In this document: one piece after another, positions 9,382-20,328 of the stretch
How the letters are laid out: every line of letters begins with the position of its first letter
How positions within the stretch are numbered: the first letter of the stretch is position 1
Assembly (NCBI RefSeq): GCF_028200735.1
Contig: NZ_JAQKPV010000008.1
Coordinates: 229,550 to 293,549 of the forward strand
Reading direction: 5' to 3'
DNA: 64,000 nucleotides
Origin: Streptomyces sp. ACA25
Lineage (GTDB): Bacteria > Actinomycetota > Actinomycetes > Streptomycetales > Streptomycetaceae
The notes under the pieces: model-generated
Told to the model about the DNA's origin: nothing
Databases searched by the model: none
The model's input: only the letters and a program-made list of their open reading frames with translations
Made by a program: the position numbers and the translations under genes

Positions 9382-10254
9382 TCAGAGGGCGCTGCCGGGC
9401 GGCAGGGCGACCCGCCAGGCGCCTCGGGTCAGATCGAGCGTCGCCGTGCAGTCGACGTGCTCCGGCGGTTGTTCGCCGAGCTGCCACGGCTGCGGCAGAG
9501 CAGACAGCTCGATGGTCACCGAGGTTTCCGAAGCGGCAGCAACGACTCCGATCCAGTGCGGGCTCTCGCCGATCAGCCGGCCCGTCGTCGTGACGTCCGG
9601 TTCAGGGATCACCACTGAGGAGGTCGCTCGGGCACCGGCGAGCGCAGAGCCGGCCAGCAGGGCCAGCAGGCGGTTCAGGATCGATGCGGGGACCGTCGGG
9701 TCCGCCGTCTCGACTGCCAGGTAACAGTCGTCATGCCCGGAATACCACAGGCCCGAGCCCTTGAGACGGGGCAGGACCGGCTCGTCGGTGGCAGCCGTGC
9801 CCATGATCAGGGCGATCTCATCGAGCCGCGCCGGACCCGGCACCGCCGGGACATCGACCAGCGTCAGCTCGTAGGGCGACCAGCTGCCGTCCAGGAACCG
9901 CGGCAGGCTGTTGCGGTGCATCACCAGGATTTCGTCACCGAGTCCTGGCGTGCCGGAGGCCCATGCCCCGAGCGGATGAGCGGTGAAGTCGACCCCCTGT
10001 TCCGCCGCTATCAACGAGGGCCGCCACTGCTGGAGATCCTCGTGCAGAAAACTGACTGTCGCCAGGTCCACGAGGAGGACCGTGTCGTTCGCCGAGCGCG
10101 AGAGCACATCGGTCAACTCGTCGGCCTGGGCCGCCGAAGCGCTGATCTGCCACCACCCGTCGGTCTCGCACGCGGTGAAGCTCAGCGGGAACGGTGATCG
10201 ATCCGTCCCGACACTGTTGGTGCGGAAGGCCCCGTCGTTCCCGACCTCGATCAT
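9382..10254 (-). CDS. Hypothetical protein, unrecognised family
   Basis: 290 residues from the ATG at 10254, which has a good AGGGGGAT ribosome binding site. A longer in-frame extension to 10374 exists but has no such signal. I do not recognise the protein. It has no signal peptide or membrane segment, is mildly acidic and has an alternating beta/alpha look. A hydrophobic strand near DTVLLVDLATVSFL and a segment LNRLLALLAGSALAG stand out. No catalytic motif is visible. It sits alone between the SDR gene and nrdJ, separated from nrdJ by a strong terminator, so it is an independent unit. It may be a lineage-specific insertion in an otherwise conserved region. Confidence 0.6.
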   Translation of the reverse strand: MIEVGNDGAFRTNSVGTDRSPFPLSFTACETDGWWQISASAAQADELTDVLSRSANDTVLLVDLATVSFLHEDLQQWRPSLIAAEQGVDFTAHPLGAWASGTPGLGDEILVMHRNSLPRFLDGSWSPYELTLVDVPAVPGPARLDEIALIMGTAATDEPVLPRLKGSGLWYSGHDDCYLAVETADPTVPASILNRLLALLAGSALAGARATSSVVIPEPDVTTTGRLIGESPHWIGVVAAASETSVTIELSALPQPWQLGEQPPEHVDCTATLDLTRGAWRVALPPGSAL

Positions 10255-10395
10255 TGCCGCATCCCCCTGTGTGCTCGGATACCCGTTCCGGCCCGCACCG
10301 CTCATCAGCCGTCGGCGGCCGGGGCCGGCTTGCACCGAGGACGGCGAGACGGGGCTGAGCACGTCCGGCGCCACGAGCCGCTGCGTCGTCGGCTG

Positions 10396-10448
10396 ACAGG
10401 GAGGTGGGGCAGCGGCACGATGTCGCGTCGCTGCCCCACCTGTCCTGT
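10396..10448 (-). terminator. Terminator hairpin downstream of nrdJ
   Basis: A perfect 13-bp stem (10402-10414 with 10429-10441) extends, after small bulges, by ACAGG/CCTGT (10396-10400 with 10444-10448). It lies 34 bases past the nrdJ stop on the minus strand. No T-tract follows. Confidence 0.75.
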
Positions 10449-10481
10449 GGCTGTCGTCCTACCCGTGGGCGGCCCCGGGCG

Positions 10482-13328
<2,847 letters not shown>

Positions 13329-13445
13329 GCCGCCTCCCTGTACGGGCGAAAACGCCCTGCAGTGCCCCGCTTCATTCCCGGTGCACGATTTCTGTTCCGA
13401 TGACCGGCCGCTGCGCCGCGGTCCGGTCAGCCCTGCCCGCCGCTG

Positions 13446-13907
13446 CTAGCCGGCGCTGTGCGGATGCCCCTCGCGCAGCTCCGTGACGGCGGCCTCGAAG
13501 TCCTCCAGCGAGTCGAACGCCCGGTAGACGGACGCGAACCGGAGGTACGCCACGAGGTCCAGCTCCCGGAGCGGACCGAGTATGGCCAGGCCGACGTCGT
13601 GCGTGGACAGCTCGGCGCTCCCGGTGGCCCGCACCGCCTCCTCGACCCGCTGGCCGAGCTGAGCGAGTGCGTCCTCCGTGACCGGCCTGCCCTGGCACGC
13701 CTTGCGCACTCCCGAGATCACCTTGTCCCGGCTGAACGGTTCGGTGACCCCGCTCCGCTTGATCACCGTCAGTGCGGCTGTCTCCAGCGTGGTGAAGCGG
13801 CGGGAGCAGTTCGGGCACTGGCGGCGGCGGCGGATGGTGGCACCGTCATCGGCCGTTCGGCTGTCCACGACCCGGCTGTCGGAGTGCCGGCAGAAGGGGC
13901 AGTGCAT
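13446..13907 (-). CDS. nrdR: Transcriptional repressor NrdR
   Basis: 153 residues from the ATG at 13907, preceded by GAGGAGGGCGG. An in-frame extension to 14057 is rejected because MHCPFC is the universal NrdR start. The zinc ribbon uses C3, C6, C31 and C34 (CPFC and CPNC). An ATP-cone follows from about residue 46 ([16 protein letters not shown]), through which NrdR senses ATP/dATP. It represses ribonucleotide reductase genes when dATP is high. It is the promoter-proximal gene of nrdRJ, and the two NrdR-box-like sites 120-170 bases upstream imply autoregulation. Confidence 0.97.
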   Translation of the reverse strand: MHCPFCRHSDSRVVDSRTADDGATIRRRRQCPNCSRRFTTLETAALTVIKRSGVTEPFSRDKVISGVRKACQGRPVTEDALAQLGQRVEEAVRATGSAELSTHDVGLAILGPLRELDLVAYLRFASVYRAFDSLEDFEAAVTELREGHPHSAG

Positions 13908-14029
13908 CGCTTCCGCCCTCCTCGGGCCTGGTGATCGTGGCGTCCGTGACCCCGCCCGAACGCGCCGTGGCGAGCCCTGCGAGGTGGTCACCAGCATAGG
14001 CGATACCCGACCCCCGGAAGGAGCCGGGA

Positions 14030-14045
14030 CCACAATCTGTGGGCG
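14030..14045 (-). promoter_or_regulatory. NrdR box, distal copy (candidate)
   Basis: This 16-base site is imperfectly palindromic (CCACAATCTGTGG core). It matches the NrdR consensus acaCwAtATaTwGtgt at the conserved C4, w5, A6, T9, T11 and G13. Its centre is exactly 32 bp from the second box, about three helical turns, the arrangement expected for cooperative NrdR binding. Confidence 0.6.
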
Positions 14046-14061
14046 ACCAGAGGACATCTAA

Positions 14062-14077
14062 CCACTAGATCTAGGGT
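14062..14077 (-). promoter_or_regulatory. NrdR box, second copy (candidate)
   Basis: This 16-base site with core CTAGATCTAG matches the NrdR consensus at C4, w5, A6, A8, T9, T11, w12 and G13. It is the better of the two boxes and lies about 155 bases upstream of the nrdR start. Confidence 0.7.
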
Positions 14078-14276
14078 TGCTTCGACCGGATGGCCGTACG
14101 GCGTGTCGCGTCGGCAGCCGGCCGGCCGGCCCTGCGCGGGCCACCCCGGCGCCACCCTCGGGGGAGCTTACGGAGGCCCTGCCGGAGGCCGCGCGGCAGC
14201 ACCGGCCCACGCCGCGGCGGGGAGTCCCATACACCCGGAGAGCCAATCCGGTCAGCCGATCAGTAATATTTCACTC

Positions 14277-14288
14277 GAACGTGTGTTT
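14277..14288 (+). promoter_or_regulatory. SOS (LexA) box upstream of lexA
   Basis: GAACGTGTGTTT fits the Gram-positive/actinobacterial SOS consensus GAAC-N4-GTTY. It sits 63 bases before the lexA start, consistent with autorepression by LexA. Confidence 0.85.
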
Positions 14289-14351
14289 GGCGCAACCTTT
14301 CGATACCAACTACCGTTGTGTGACCAGGGAGTACCACGTGAGAGGGGCGTC

Positions 14352-15113
14352 ATGACCACCGCAGCAGACAACACCGTCACAGCCCGGCCGGCCGCGCCGC
14401 GCCAGGGCGACCAGGAGGCCGGCCCCCCGGAGCCCGTGGCGCCGCGGTCCATGCCGGGACGCCCGCCCGGCATCCGGGCGGACAGTTCCGGCCTCACCGA
14501 CCGGCAGCGCCGGGTGATCGAAGTCATCCGCGACTCGGTGCAGCGCCGGGGGTACCCCCCCTCCATGCGCGAGATCGGCCAGGCTGTGGGGCTCTCGAGC
14601 ACCTCGTCGGTGGCCCATCAGCTGATGGCCCTGGAACGGAAGGGCTTCCTGCGCCGGGACCCGCACCGGCCGCGCGCCTACGAGGTCCGGGGCGCCGAGA
14701 CGCCGGCGCCGCAGGCAGCCGACACCGCGGGCAAGCCGGCGGCCTCCTACGTGCCGCTCGTCGGCCGGATCGCGGCAGGTGGCCCCATCCTCGCCGAGGA
14801 ATCCGTGGAGGACGTCTTCCCGCTGCCCCGGCAGCTCGTCGGTGACGGAGAGCTGTTCGCCCTCAAGGTCGTCGGCGACTCCATGATCGAGGCCGCCATC
14901 TGCGACGGCGACTGGGTCACCATCCGGCGTCAGCCGGTCGCCGAGAACGGCGACATCGTCGCCGCCATGCTCGACGGCGAGGCCACCGTGAAGCGCTTCA
15001 AGCGGGAGAACGGTCAGGTCTGGCTGCTCCCGCAGAACGCCGCCTACCAGCCCATCCCCGGCGACCACGCCACCATACTGGGCAAGGTCGTCGCGGTCAT
15101 GCGCCGCCTCTGA
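14352..15113 (+). CDS. lexA: SOS-response repressor and self-cleaving protease LexA
   Basis: 253 residues from the ATG at 14352 (GAGAGGGG upstream). The frame is open further upstream to 14103, but that stretch contains the SOS box. After a disordered ~45-residue N-terminus comes the winged helix DNA-binding domain (about 46-112, with [20 protein letters not shown]). The peptidase domain contains the self-cleavage site A142-G143 (RIAAGGP), the nucleophile S177 (VVGDSMIE) and the base K214 (GEATVKRFK). RecA filaments trigger cleavage, which derepresses SOS genes including recA. The 3' end converges with dinG. Confidence 0.97.
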   Translation: MTTAADNTVTARPAAPRQGDQEAGPPEPVAPRSMPGRPPGIRADSSGLTDRQRRVIEVIRDSVQRRGYPPSMREIGQAVGLSSTSSVAHQLMALERKGFLRRDPHRPRAYEVRGAETPAPQAADTAGKPAASYVPLVGRIAAGGPILAEESVEDVFPLPRQLVGDGELFALKVVGDSMIEAAICDGDWVTIRRQPVAENGDIVAAMLDGEATVKRFKRENGQVWLLPQNAAYQPIPGDHATILGKVVAVMRRL

Positions 15114-15140
15114 GCCGTCCGGCCGTCACCCCTCCTCCTC

Positions 15141-15170
15141 ATCCGCCCTGGTCATATCCGCCCTGGTCAC
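15141..15170. repeat. 15-bp tandem duplication at the dinG 3' end
   Basis: Two adjacent 15-base copies (ATCCGCCCTGGTCA plus one base each, 15141-15155 and 15156-15170) differ only at the last base. The right copy overlaps the dinG stop codon (15167-15169). It looks like a replication-slippage duplication and has no obvious function. Confidence 0.7.
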
Positions 15171-17164
15171 GACGCGGCAGCAGCCTCCGCTGCCGCGTCG
15201 ATGGCGGCCAGCGAGCGGCGCACCTGATTGCGGTCGGTGGTGTACCAGAAATCCGGCATGGAGGCCCGGAGGAAGCTGCCGTACCGTGCCCGGGCAAGCC
15301 GGGGATCCAGCACCGCCACCACCCCACGGTCCTCGGCCGACCGGACCAGCCGACCCGCCCCCTGGGCCATCAGCAGAGCGGCGTGCGTCGCCGCCACCGC
15401 CATGAACCCGTTGCCGCCCGCTTCCTCGACCGCCTTCTGCCGGGCACCCATCAGCGGGTCGTCCGGCCGGGGGAACGGCACCCGGTCCATCACCACCAGC
15501 TGGCAGTTCGGCCCCGGGACATCCACCCCCTGCCACAGCGAGAGCGTGCCGAACAAGCAGGTCCGCGGGTCCTCGGCGAAGGTGCGGATCAGCTCACCGA
15601 GAGTCTCCTCCCCCTGCAGCAGGAGGGGAATGTCGAGCCGCTCCCTGAGCTCCTCCGCGGCAGCCCGAGCGGCGCGCATCGAGGAGAACAGGCCGAGCGT
15701 ACGGCCCCCCGCCGCCTCCACCAGCTCCGCGAGCTCGTCGAGCATGTCGGCGCGGCTCCCTTCCCGCCCGGGTGGTGAGAGATGCTGTGCCACATACAGG
15801 ATGCCCTGCCTGCGGTAGTCGAAGGGCGAGCCCACATCGAGACCTCGCCACTCGGGCGCACCCTCACCGGCCCGCCCCTCGGGATCCAGACCGAGGGAGG
15901 CACCCACGCCGTTGAAGTCCCCGCCCAGCTTCAGCGTGGCCGATGTCAGCACCACGGACCGCTCCGTGAAGAGCTTCTCCCGCAGCAACTCGGCCACCCG
16001 CAGCGGCGCGATCCGCAGCGAGGCCCCGTACCGGTCGTGCCGCTCGCACCAGATCACGTCGGACTCGGAGCCCTCCAGGATCCGCTCCGCCACCTCGTGC
16101 ACATGCTCCATCGCGGCCATGGCCTGCTTGCGGACCGCGTCCTCGTCCTGCGGTGACCGGTCGCGGCCACCGCCCAGCTCCGTGATCACCGAGCGGGCCG
16201 CGTCGCGCAGGGAGGCCAGCGCGTAGCCGAGGTCCTCGGGGATCTCCTCCAGCCGGCCGGGGAGGGCAAGCTCCATGAGCCGCTCGAAGGTCTCGGCAGC
16301 GGTCTGCACGGCGTCCGCGGCCTTCTCCTCCACCAGCCGGGCCGACCGGCGCACGGCGCGATGCACCCCGCCGGGGGTCAGCTCGCCGGTCGCGGCGCCG
16401 GTGACCCGGGAGACCAGCTCATGTGCCTCGTCGACGATCAGCACCTCGTGCTCCGGCAGGACCGGGGCACCCTCCATCGCGTCGATGGCGAGCAGCGCGT
16501 GGTTGGTCACGATGACCTCGGCGACCCGGGCCCGCTCCCGCGCGGCCTCGGCGAAGCAATCCTCACCGTAGGCGCACTTCGCAGCTCCGAGGCACTCCCG
16601 TGAGGAGACGGAGACCTGGGACCAGGCCCGGTCGGACACGCCTGGGGACAGGGCGTCCCGGTCGCCCGACTCCGTGTCACCGGACCAGTCCCGCAGCCTC
16701 AGCAGGTCCTTGCCGAGCCTGCTGCTCGCCCCGCCCGCCGACTGGGCCGCTTCGAAGGGGTCGAAGAGCCCTTCTTCCTCCTCCTGCGGCACCCCCTCGT
16801 GCAACCGGTGAAGGCACAGGTAGTTGGACCGGCCCTTCAGGGTGGCGAACTCAGGGCGGCGGCGCAGCAGCGGCTCGAGAGCCTCCACAGTCCGCGGGAG
16901 GTCCCGCTCCACGAGCTGCCGTTGCAGCGCGAGGGTGGCGGTGGCCACGACCACCCTCTCCCCGCGGGCGAGCGCGGGCACCAGGTAGCCGAGGGACTTG
17001 CCGGTGCCCGTGCCAGCCTGCACCAGGAGGTGGGTCCCGCCCGTCACGGCGTCGGCGACGGCGTCGGCCATCGCGGCCTGGCCGGGCCTCTCGGTGCCGC
17101 CGATGGCGGTGACCGCTGCGTGCAGGAGTTCGGAGAGGGCGGGGCCGCCGGAGGGAGCGCTCAT
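15167..17164 (-). CDS. dinG: DinG-family ATP-dependent DNA helicase
   Basis: 665 residues, normal for this family. It is an XPD-like superfamily 2 helicase, 5'-3' in characterised members, acting on damaged or structured DNA. Walker A GTGTGKS is at 51-57 and the DEAH box at 245-248 (LIVDEAH). Four cysteines that would hold a 4Fe-4S cluster are present: C117 (SNYLC), C191, C197 and C203. The C-terminal half has helicase motifs V/VI, including LFGTLSLWQGVDVPG and MAQGAGRLVRS. No SOS box is seen upstream, although it neighbours lexA. The 3' ends of dinG and lexA are 53 bases apart and point at each other. Confidence 0.9.
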   Translation of the reverse strand: MSAPSGGPALSELLHAAVTAIGGTERPGQAAMADAVADAVTGGTHLLVQAGTGTGKSLGYLVPALARGERVVVATATLALQRQLVERDLPRTVEALEPLLRRRPEFATLKGRSNYLCLHRLHEGVPQEEEEGLFDPFEAAQSAGGASSRLGKDLLRLRDWSGDTESGDRDALSPGVSDRAWSQVSVSSRECLGAAKCAYGEDCFAEAARERARVAEVIVTNHALLAIDAMEGAPVLPEHEVLIVDEAHELVSRVTGAATGELTPGGVHRAVRRSARLVEEKAADAVQTAAETFERLMELALPGRLEEIPEDLGYALASLRDAARSVITELGGGRDRSPQDEDAVRKQAMAAMEHVHEVAERILEGSESDVIWCERHDRYGASLRIAPLRVAELLREKLFTERSVVLTSATLKLGGDFNGVGASLGLDPEGRAGEGAPEWRGLDVGSPFDYRRQGILYVAQHLSPPGREGSRADMLDELAELVEAAGGRTLGLFSSMRAARAAAEELRERLDIPLLLQGEETLGELIRTFAEDPRTCLFGTLSLWQGVDVPGPNCQLVVMDRVPFPRPDDPLMGARQKAVEEAGGNGFMAVAATHAALLMAQGAGRLVRSAEDRGVVAVLDPRLARARYGSFLRASMPDFWYTTDRNQVRRSLAAIDAAAEAAAAS

Positions 17165-17255
17165 AGGGCTGACACCCTACGTCGGAGCACTGACATCCCG
17201 AGTCCCCGGTCACGCGGAGTGCTTTCCGGAACGGCGCGGGGCCGGGCCGGCCGGG

Positions 17256-17957
17256 TCACCGCTCACGGACCATGACCGCGGCGCGCTTGCCCGGCAGCTG
17301 GACCTCCGTGGCGATGCGGAAGCCGGCCCGCCGGAAGGCGGCGACGGACGGGCCGTTGCGTACGTCGGGCTCACCGATCACCCGGGAACAGGCGGGGCGG
17401 CGCCGCAGCACGAGGTCGCTGACCGCCCGCAGCAGCACGGTGCCGATGCCCCGGCCCCGGTCGTCCGCGCTGCCGAGGAGCAGGTGCACTCCGGTGTCGT
17501 GCGGACGCGTGGGGCAGAAGCGGGCCAGCGGATCGAGGTCGGCGCGGTAGATCTCCCAGTAACTCATCGGGATGCCGTCCCGGACGCCGAGACAGGGGAC
17601 GCTGCGGCCGTCACCGTCGAGTTGGACCCGGAGGTGCTCCTCGGTGCGTCCGGCCGGGCCGGAGAGCTCCCAGTAGGCGGCCACCTCCGGATCGTTCATC
17701 CACTCGGTGAGGAGCGGAAGATCCCGTTCCGGGCGCACCGGGACCAACTGGAACGCTCCGACTGCGGTGGGGACCGGGCCCCACTCGCCGACCCGGTCCA
17801 GCAGCTCGCCGCCGTGCGCCTGAGCCCGGTCCGGCCCGGGGGCTCCGGGGTGATCCGGCGGCAGTACGAGGTCCAGCGTGTCGTCCTGCCGGGTACCGGG
17901 CTGCACGGGCGCGCCGGCGCCCGCGGGGCGTCGGCGGGCCCGGTGGTGAGGGTGCAT
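17256..17957 (-). CDS. GNAT-type siderophore acyltransferase (IucB/AlcB-like)
   Basis: 233 residues. The C-terminal ~170 residues match the siderophore N-acyltransferase group: LLTEWMNDPEVAAYWEL, SYWEIYRADLDPLARF, then the acyl-CoA loop DRGRGIGTVLLRAV (R/Q-x-x-G-x-G/A type). Such enzymes acylate N-hydroxylated diamines or lysine to form hydroxamate groups. The first ~60 residues are Pro/Arg-rich and of uncertain reality. The gene starts 23 bases after the IucA/IucC-type synthetase gene and must share its transcript. No N-hydroxylase or decarboxylase is nearby, so this is only part of a pathway. Confidence 0.8.
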   Translation of the reverse strand: MHPHHRARRRPAGAGAPVQPGTRQDDTLDLVLPPDHPGAPGPDRAQAHGGELLDRVGEWGPVPTAVGAFQLVPVRPERDLPLLTEWMNDPEVAAYWELSGPAGRTEEHLRVQLDGDGRSVPCLGVRDGIPMSYWEIYRADLDPLARFCPTRPHDTGVHLLLGSADDRGRGIGTVLLRAVSDLVLRRRPACSRVIGEPDVRNGPSVAAFRRAGFRIATEVQLPGKRAAVMVRER

Positions 17958-17980
17958 CGTCTCCGCTCCTCCCGGTCGGT

Positions 17981-20026
17981 TCAGTCGGCGGTCAGGGGAT
18001 TCGGGAGGCCGACGTAGACCGACTGCCCGTCCACGGGACCGACGAGCTCGTCCAGACCGTCCAGCCGGGTCAGCAGGTTTGCCTTGCAGCGCAGGAGGCG
18101 GGAGTCGAGCAGCCGTGCCGGGAGCGGTGAGACGGGTGCACCGTCCGTGCTGCGGGCCTCCTCGGCGAGGAACCGGCGGAAGGCCGCGAGGAGGAGCGTT
18201 TCGTCGGCGAGCCCCTGGGACCCGAACGCCCCGATGAGACCGAGGACGTTGTTGACGCCCAGGTAGTAGGCGAACCGCTCGTCTGCCACCTCGGCGGGCA
18301 CGAAGGAGTCGGAGACCGCCCCGATCCCGGGAAGGCCTCGCTCCAGGATCACCCGGTGTGACTCACGGAAGTAGAAGCCCTGGTTGTCCCGGTACCAGCC
18401 GCCCGCGGGCCAGCCTTCGGCGCCGAGCCGCACCAGGGTGTTCTGCTGGTGGGCCTCGAGGGCGATGCCTGCCAGGGCGTCCAGCCTGAGCACGGGGCGG
18501 ATCACCGTGTGCAGGTAGCGGAGGAACCACTCGGCGGCGACCGCCTCCGGGCTCCGTCCGGTCCGGGCGACGAGCGTGCCGAGGATGTCCGCCAACCGGG
18601 AGGTGAGCGGGCCGTCCCCGGCACCGGGCCGGGGGCGCGGCGAGGTCAGCGCAGCGACACAGACGGCGTCGTCGCCGGGCCCGAACGGGTTGTGCCGCAC
18701 CACCGAGTCCAGGCCCGGCACAGGATGCCCACCGGTGTCGTTCACGCCCAGCCAGGCGGGGTCGCGGACGATGTCGAACCCCCCTGCCGCGGGCATCGTG
18801 GCGTGCCATCGGCGGCCGAGCCCCGAGCGCAGCAGGCGGTGCACCTCCACCCCTCGGTGGAGCTCCTTGCGGAGGTTGTCCCGCCGGGAGTTGGTGATGC
18901 GCAGGCTCAGTGAGAGCTTCAGCATCGCCGGGGCGCCGGGCCGGTGCACCGTGCGCACCGAGGAGGTCGGGTGCCAGTCCTCGCCGTGCTCCCCCAGGTC
19001 GTGGAGCAGGCCGGCGTCCATCAGGGCGGCGACGACCGGACGCAGCAGGACCTCCCGGGCCTGCCAGGGGTGGAGCGGCAACGGCACCATGTGCTCCGGC
19101 AGCCGTCCCGTGCCGCCCGCGAGCCTGCGGGCCAGCCGTTCCGCGGGCACGGGCCTGCCGCTCTCGGTCCAGGCCGAGTCGGAGGCGAGGACGGAACGGT
19201 GCACGGCGATCCAGTGCAGCGGGAAGGCGCCGCGCAGCTCAGGGGAGCTCCGCCGTGCCTCCCGTCCGGTCAGCCCTTCGCGGCTCTTGGGGGTGGGATG
19301 CAGCGGATGACCGAGGAGCAGGGACTGTTCGGCCTCCAGAAACGGGTCGTTCCCGGGGGCCGGGCCGGGGTCGGCCCGGCGGTCCGCCAGGAAGACCGTG
19401 GTGCGCTGCACGGAGTCGGCGACGCGGCCGACGAGCGCGGTGACGGCGGCCGGGCACGCGGGCCTGCCACTGACGGCCGCGGCCTCTCTTCCCAGCAGTG
19501 CGGCCAGGGTGACGGCGTCCAGCGGGCCGGTGCCGGACGGTGCCCCCTCGGGCACTGCCGGGCCGAAGCGGTGCCATCCGGTGGCGGACCAGTAGCGCAC
19601 CGGCACGCGTACCGCGAGGCCGGAGGAAGGGAGCGGGATGCGCAGCGGCTGCCCGGGAGCGGGCCGGGCCGCACCGGTCTCCCGCACCCAGCAGCGCAAC
19701 AGGTTCTCCGCCCCCGCGGCGTCGGCTGCCCGCCCGGGGTCCGGGTCCTCCAGTGGATCCGGGAGCTCCTGCCCGGCACGGACCGGGGTACGTTCCGGGC
19801 CGGACGGGGGAGTCACGGGCTGACCGGTCGGGCCGGCCGCGCGGCGTGCCTGCGGGGGAACGGCCGGATCCGCCGACGGCAGCGGCACATGAAGCACCGG
19901 TCGGTCCTCCGGGCCGGCGGTCTGCTGGGGGCTGGGCGTTGCGTTCATCCGTGTACGGCGCGCGCCGCTTCGGCGAAGCCGTCCCGGGAGCGGCTCCCCT
20001 GGCGTCGGTCGCGCCTTCCTCCTCAT
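17981..20026 (-). CDS. IucA/IucC family siderophore synthetase (NIS synthetase)
   Basis: 681 residues from the ATG at 20026, which has AGGTG just upstream. An internal ATG at 19948 would shorten it to about 655 residues, closer to the family norm of about 600. NRPS-independent siderophore synthetases adenylate a carboxylate such as citrate or succinyl-hydroxydiamine and condense it with an amine. The hallmark GHPLHPTPKSR is present, as are DNLRKELHRG, EAHQQNTLVRL and RDNQGFYFRE. The C-terminal FhuF-like end is short. The downstream acyltransferase makes a minimal pair. I found no DmdR-type iron box (TTAGG-rich inverted repeat) in the 300 bases upstream. Confidence 0.88.
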   Translation of the reverse strand: MRRKARPTPGEPLPGRLRRSGARRTRMNATPSPQQTAGPEDRPVLHVPLPSADPAVPPQARRAAGPTGQPVTPPSGPERTPVRAGQELPDPLEDPDPGRAADAAGAENLLRCWVRETGAARPAPGQPLRIPLPSSGLAVRVPVRYWSATGWHRFGPAVPEGAPSGTGPLDAVTLAALLGREAAAVSGRPACPAAVTALVGRVADSVQRTTVFLADRRADPGPAPGNDPFLEAEQSLLLGHPLHPTPKSREGLTGREARRSSPELRGAFPLHWIAVHRSVLASDSAWTESGRPVPAERLARRLAGGTGRLPEHMVPLPLHPWQAREVLLRPVVAALMDAGLLHDLGEHGEDWHPTSSVRTVHRPGAPAMLKLSLSLRITNSRRDNLRKELHRGVEVHRLLRSGLGRRWHATMPAAGGFDIVRDPAWLGVNDTGGHPVPGLDSVVRHNPFGPGDDAVCVAALTSPRPRPGAGDGPLTSRLADILGTLVARTGRSPEAVAAEWFLRYLHTVIRPVLRLDALAGIALEAHQQNTLVRLGAEGWPAGGWYRDNQGFYFRESHRVILERGLPGIGAVSDSFVPAEVADERFAYYLGVNNVLGLIGAFGSQGLADETLLLAAFRRFLAEEARSTDGAPVSPLPARLLDSRLLRCKANLLTRLDGLDELVGPVDGQSVYVGLPNPLTAD

Positions 20027-20328
20027 GTCACCTGGTGTCCCGTGCAGGCAGGGCGGACGGCACCGCCCCGCGCCCCTCAGGCACGGGAGCGACGGGCCGG
20101 ATCACCGGAACGGCGCGGCGTGCCCTGCCTCTACAACGACGGGCGCGGCACCGGATCACGGGCGGCGGAGCAGTTCCTTCGCGGCCCTTCCCGGAGGGCC
20201 GGAGGGGAACCGGGGACCCCGCTGCCGACGTCCCTGTGTGCACCGGCATAGTTGGGGGGCGTCCTGCCCGGACGAGGTGCACGACCAGCAGAGTGCCCAC
20301 CAGCCCAAGTCCCAGGGGGATTTCATCC
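20027..20328. other. 302-bp divergent gap between the siderophore synthetase and the protease gene
   Basis: No gene, hairpin of note or known operator was found. Both flanking genes point away from it, so it must hold promoters in both directions. The only clear element is AGGGGGA at 20314-20320, the ribosome binding site of the protease gene. Confidence 0.5.

Larger units (their letters stand above)
13908..14351. other. 444-bp divergent control region between nrdR and lexA
   Basis: No gene is visible here. It holds two NrdR-box-like sites (14030-14045, 14062-14077) on the nrdR side and an SOS box (14277-14288) on the lexA side. The last ~90 bases before lexA are locally AT-rich (for example AGTAATATTTC near 14262), consistent with a promoter. 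Confidence 0.7.

Noticed and set aside
13329..14061. Cobalamin riboswitch upstream of nrdJ or nrdR
   Set aside because: I saw no B12-box-like conserved core. Control fits NrdR boxes instead.
20027..20328. Iron-responsive (DmdR) operator before the siderophore synthetase
   Set aside because: No TTAGG-type inverted repeat was found in the gap.
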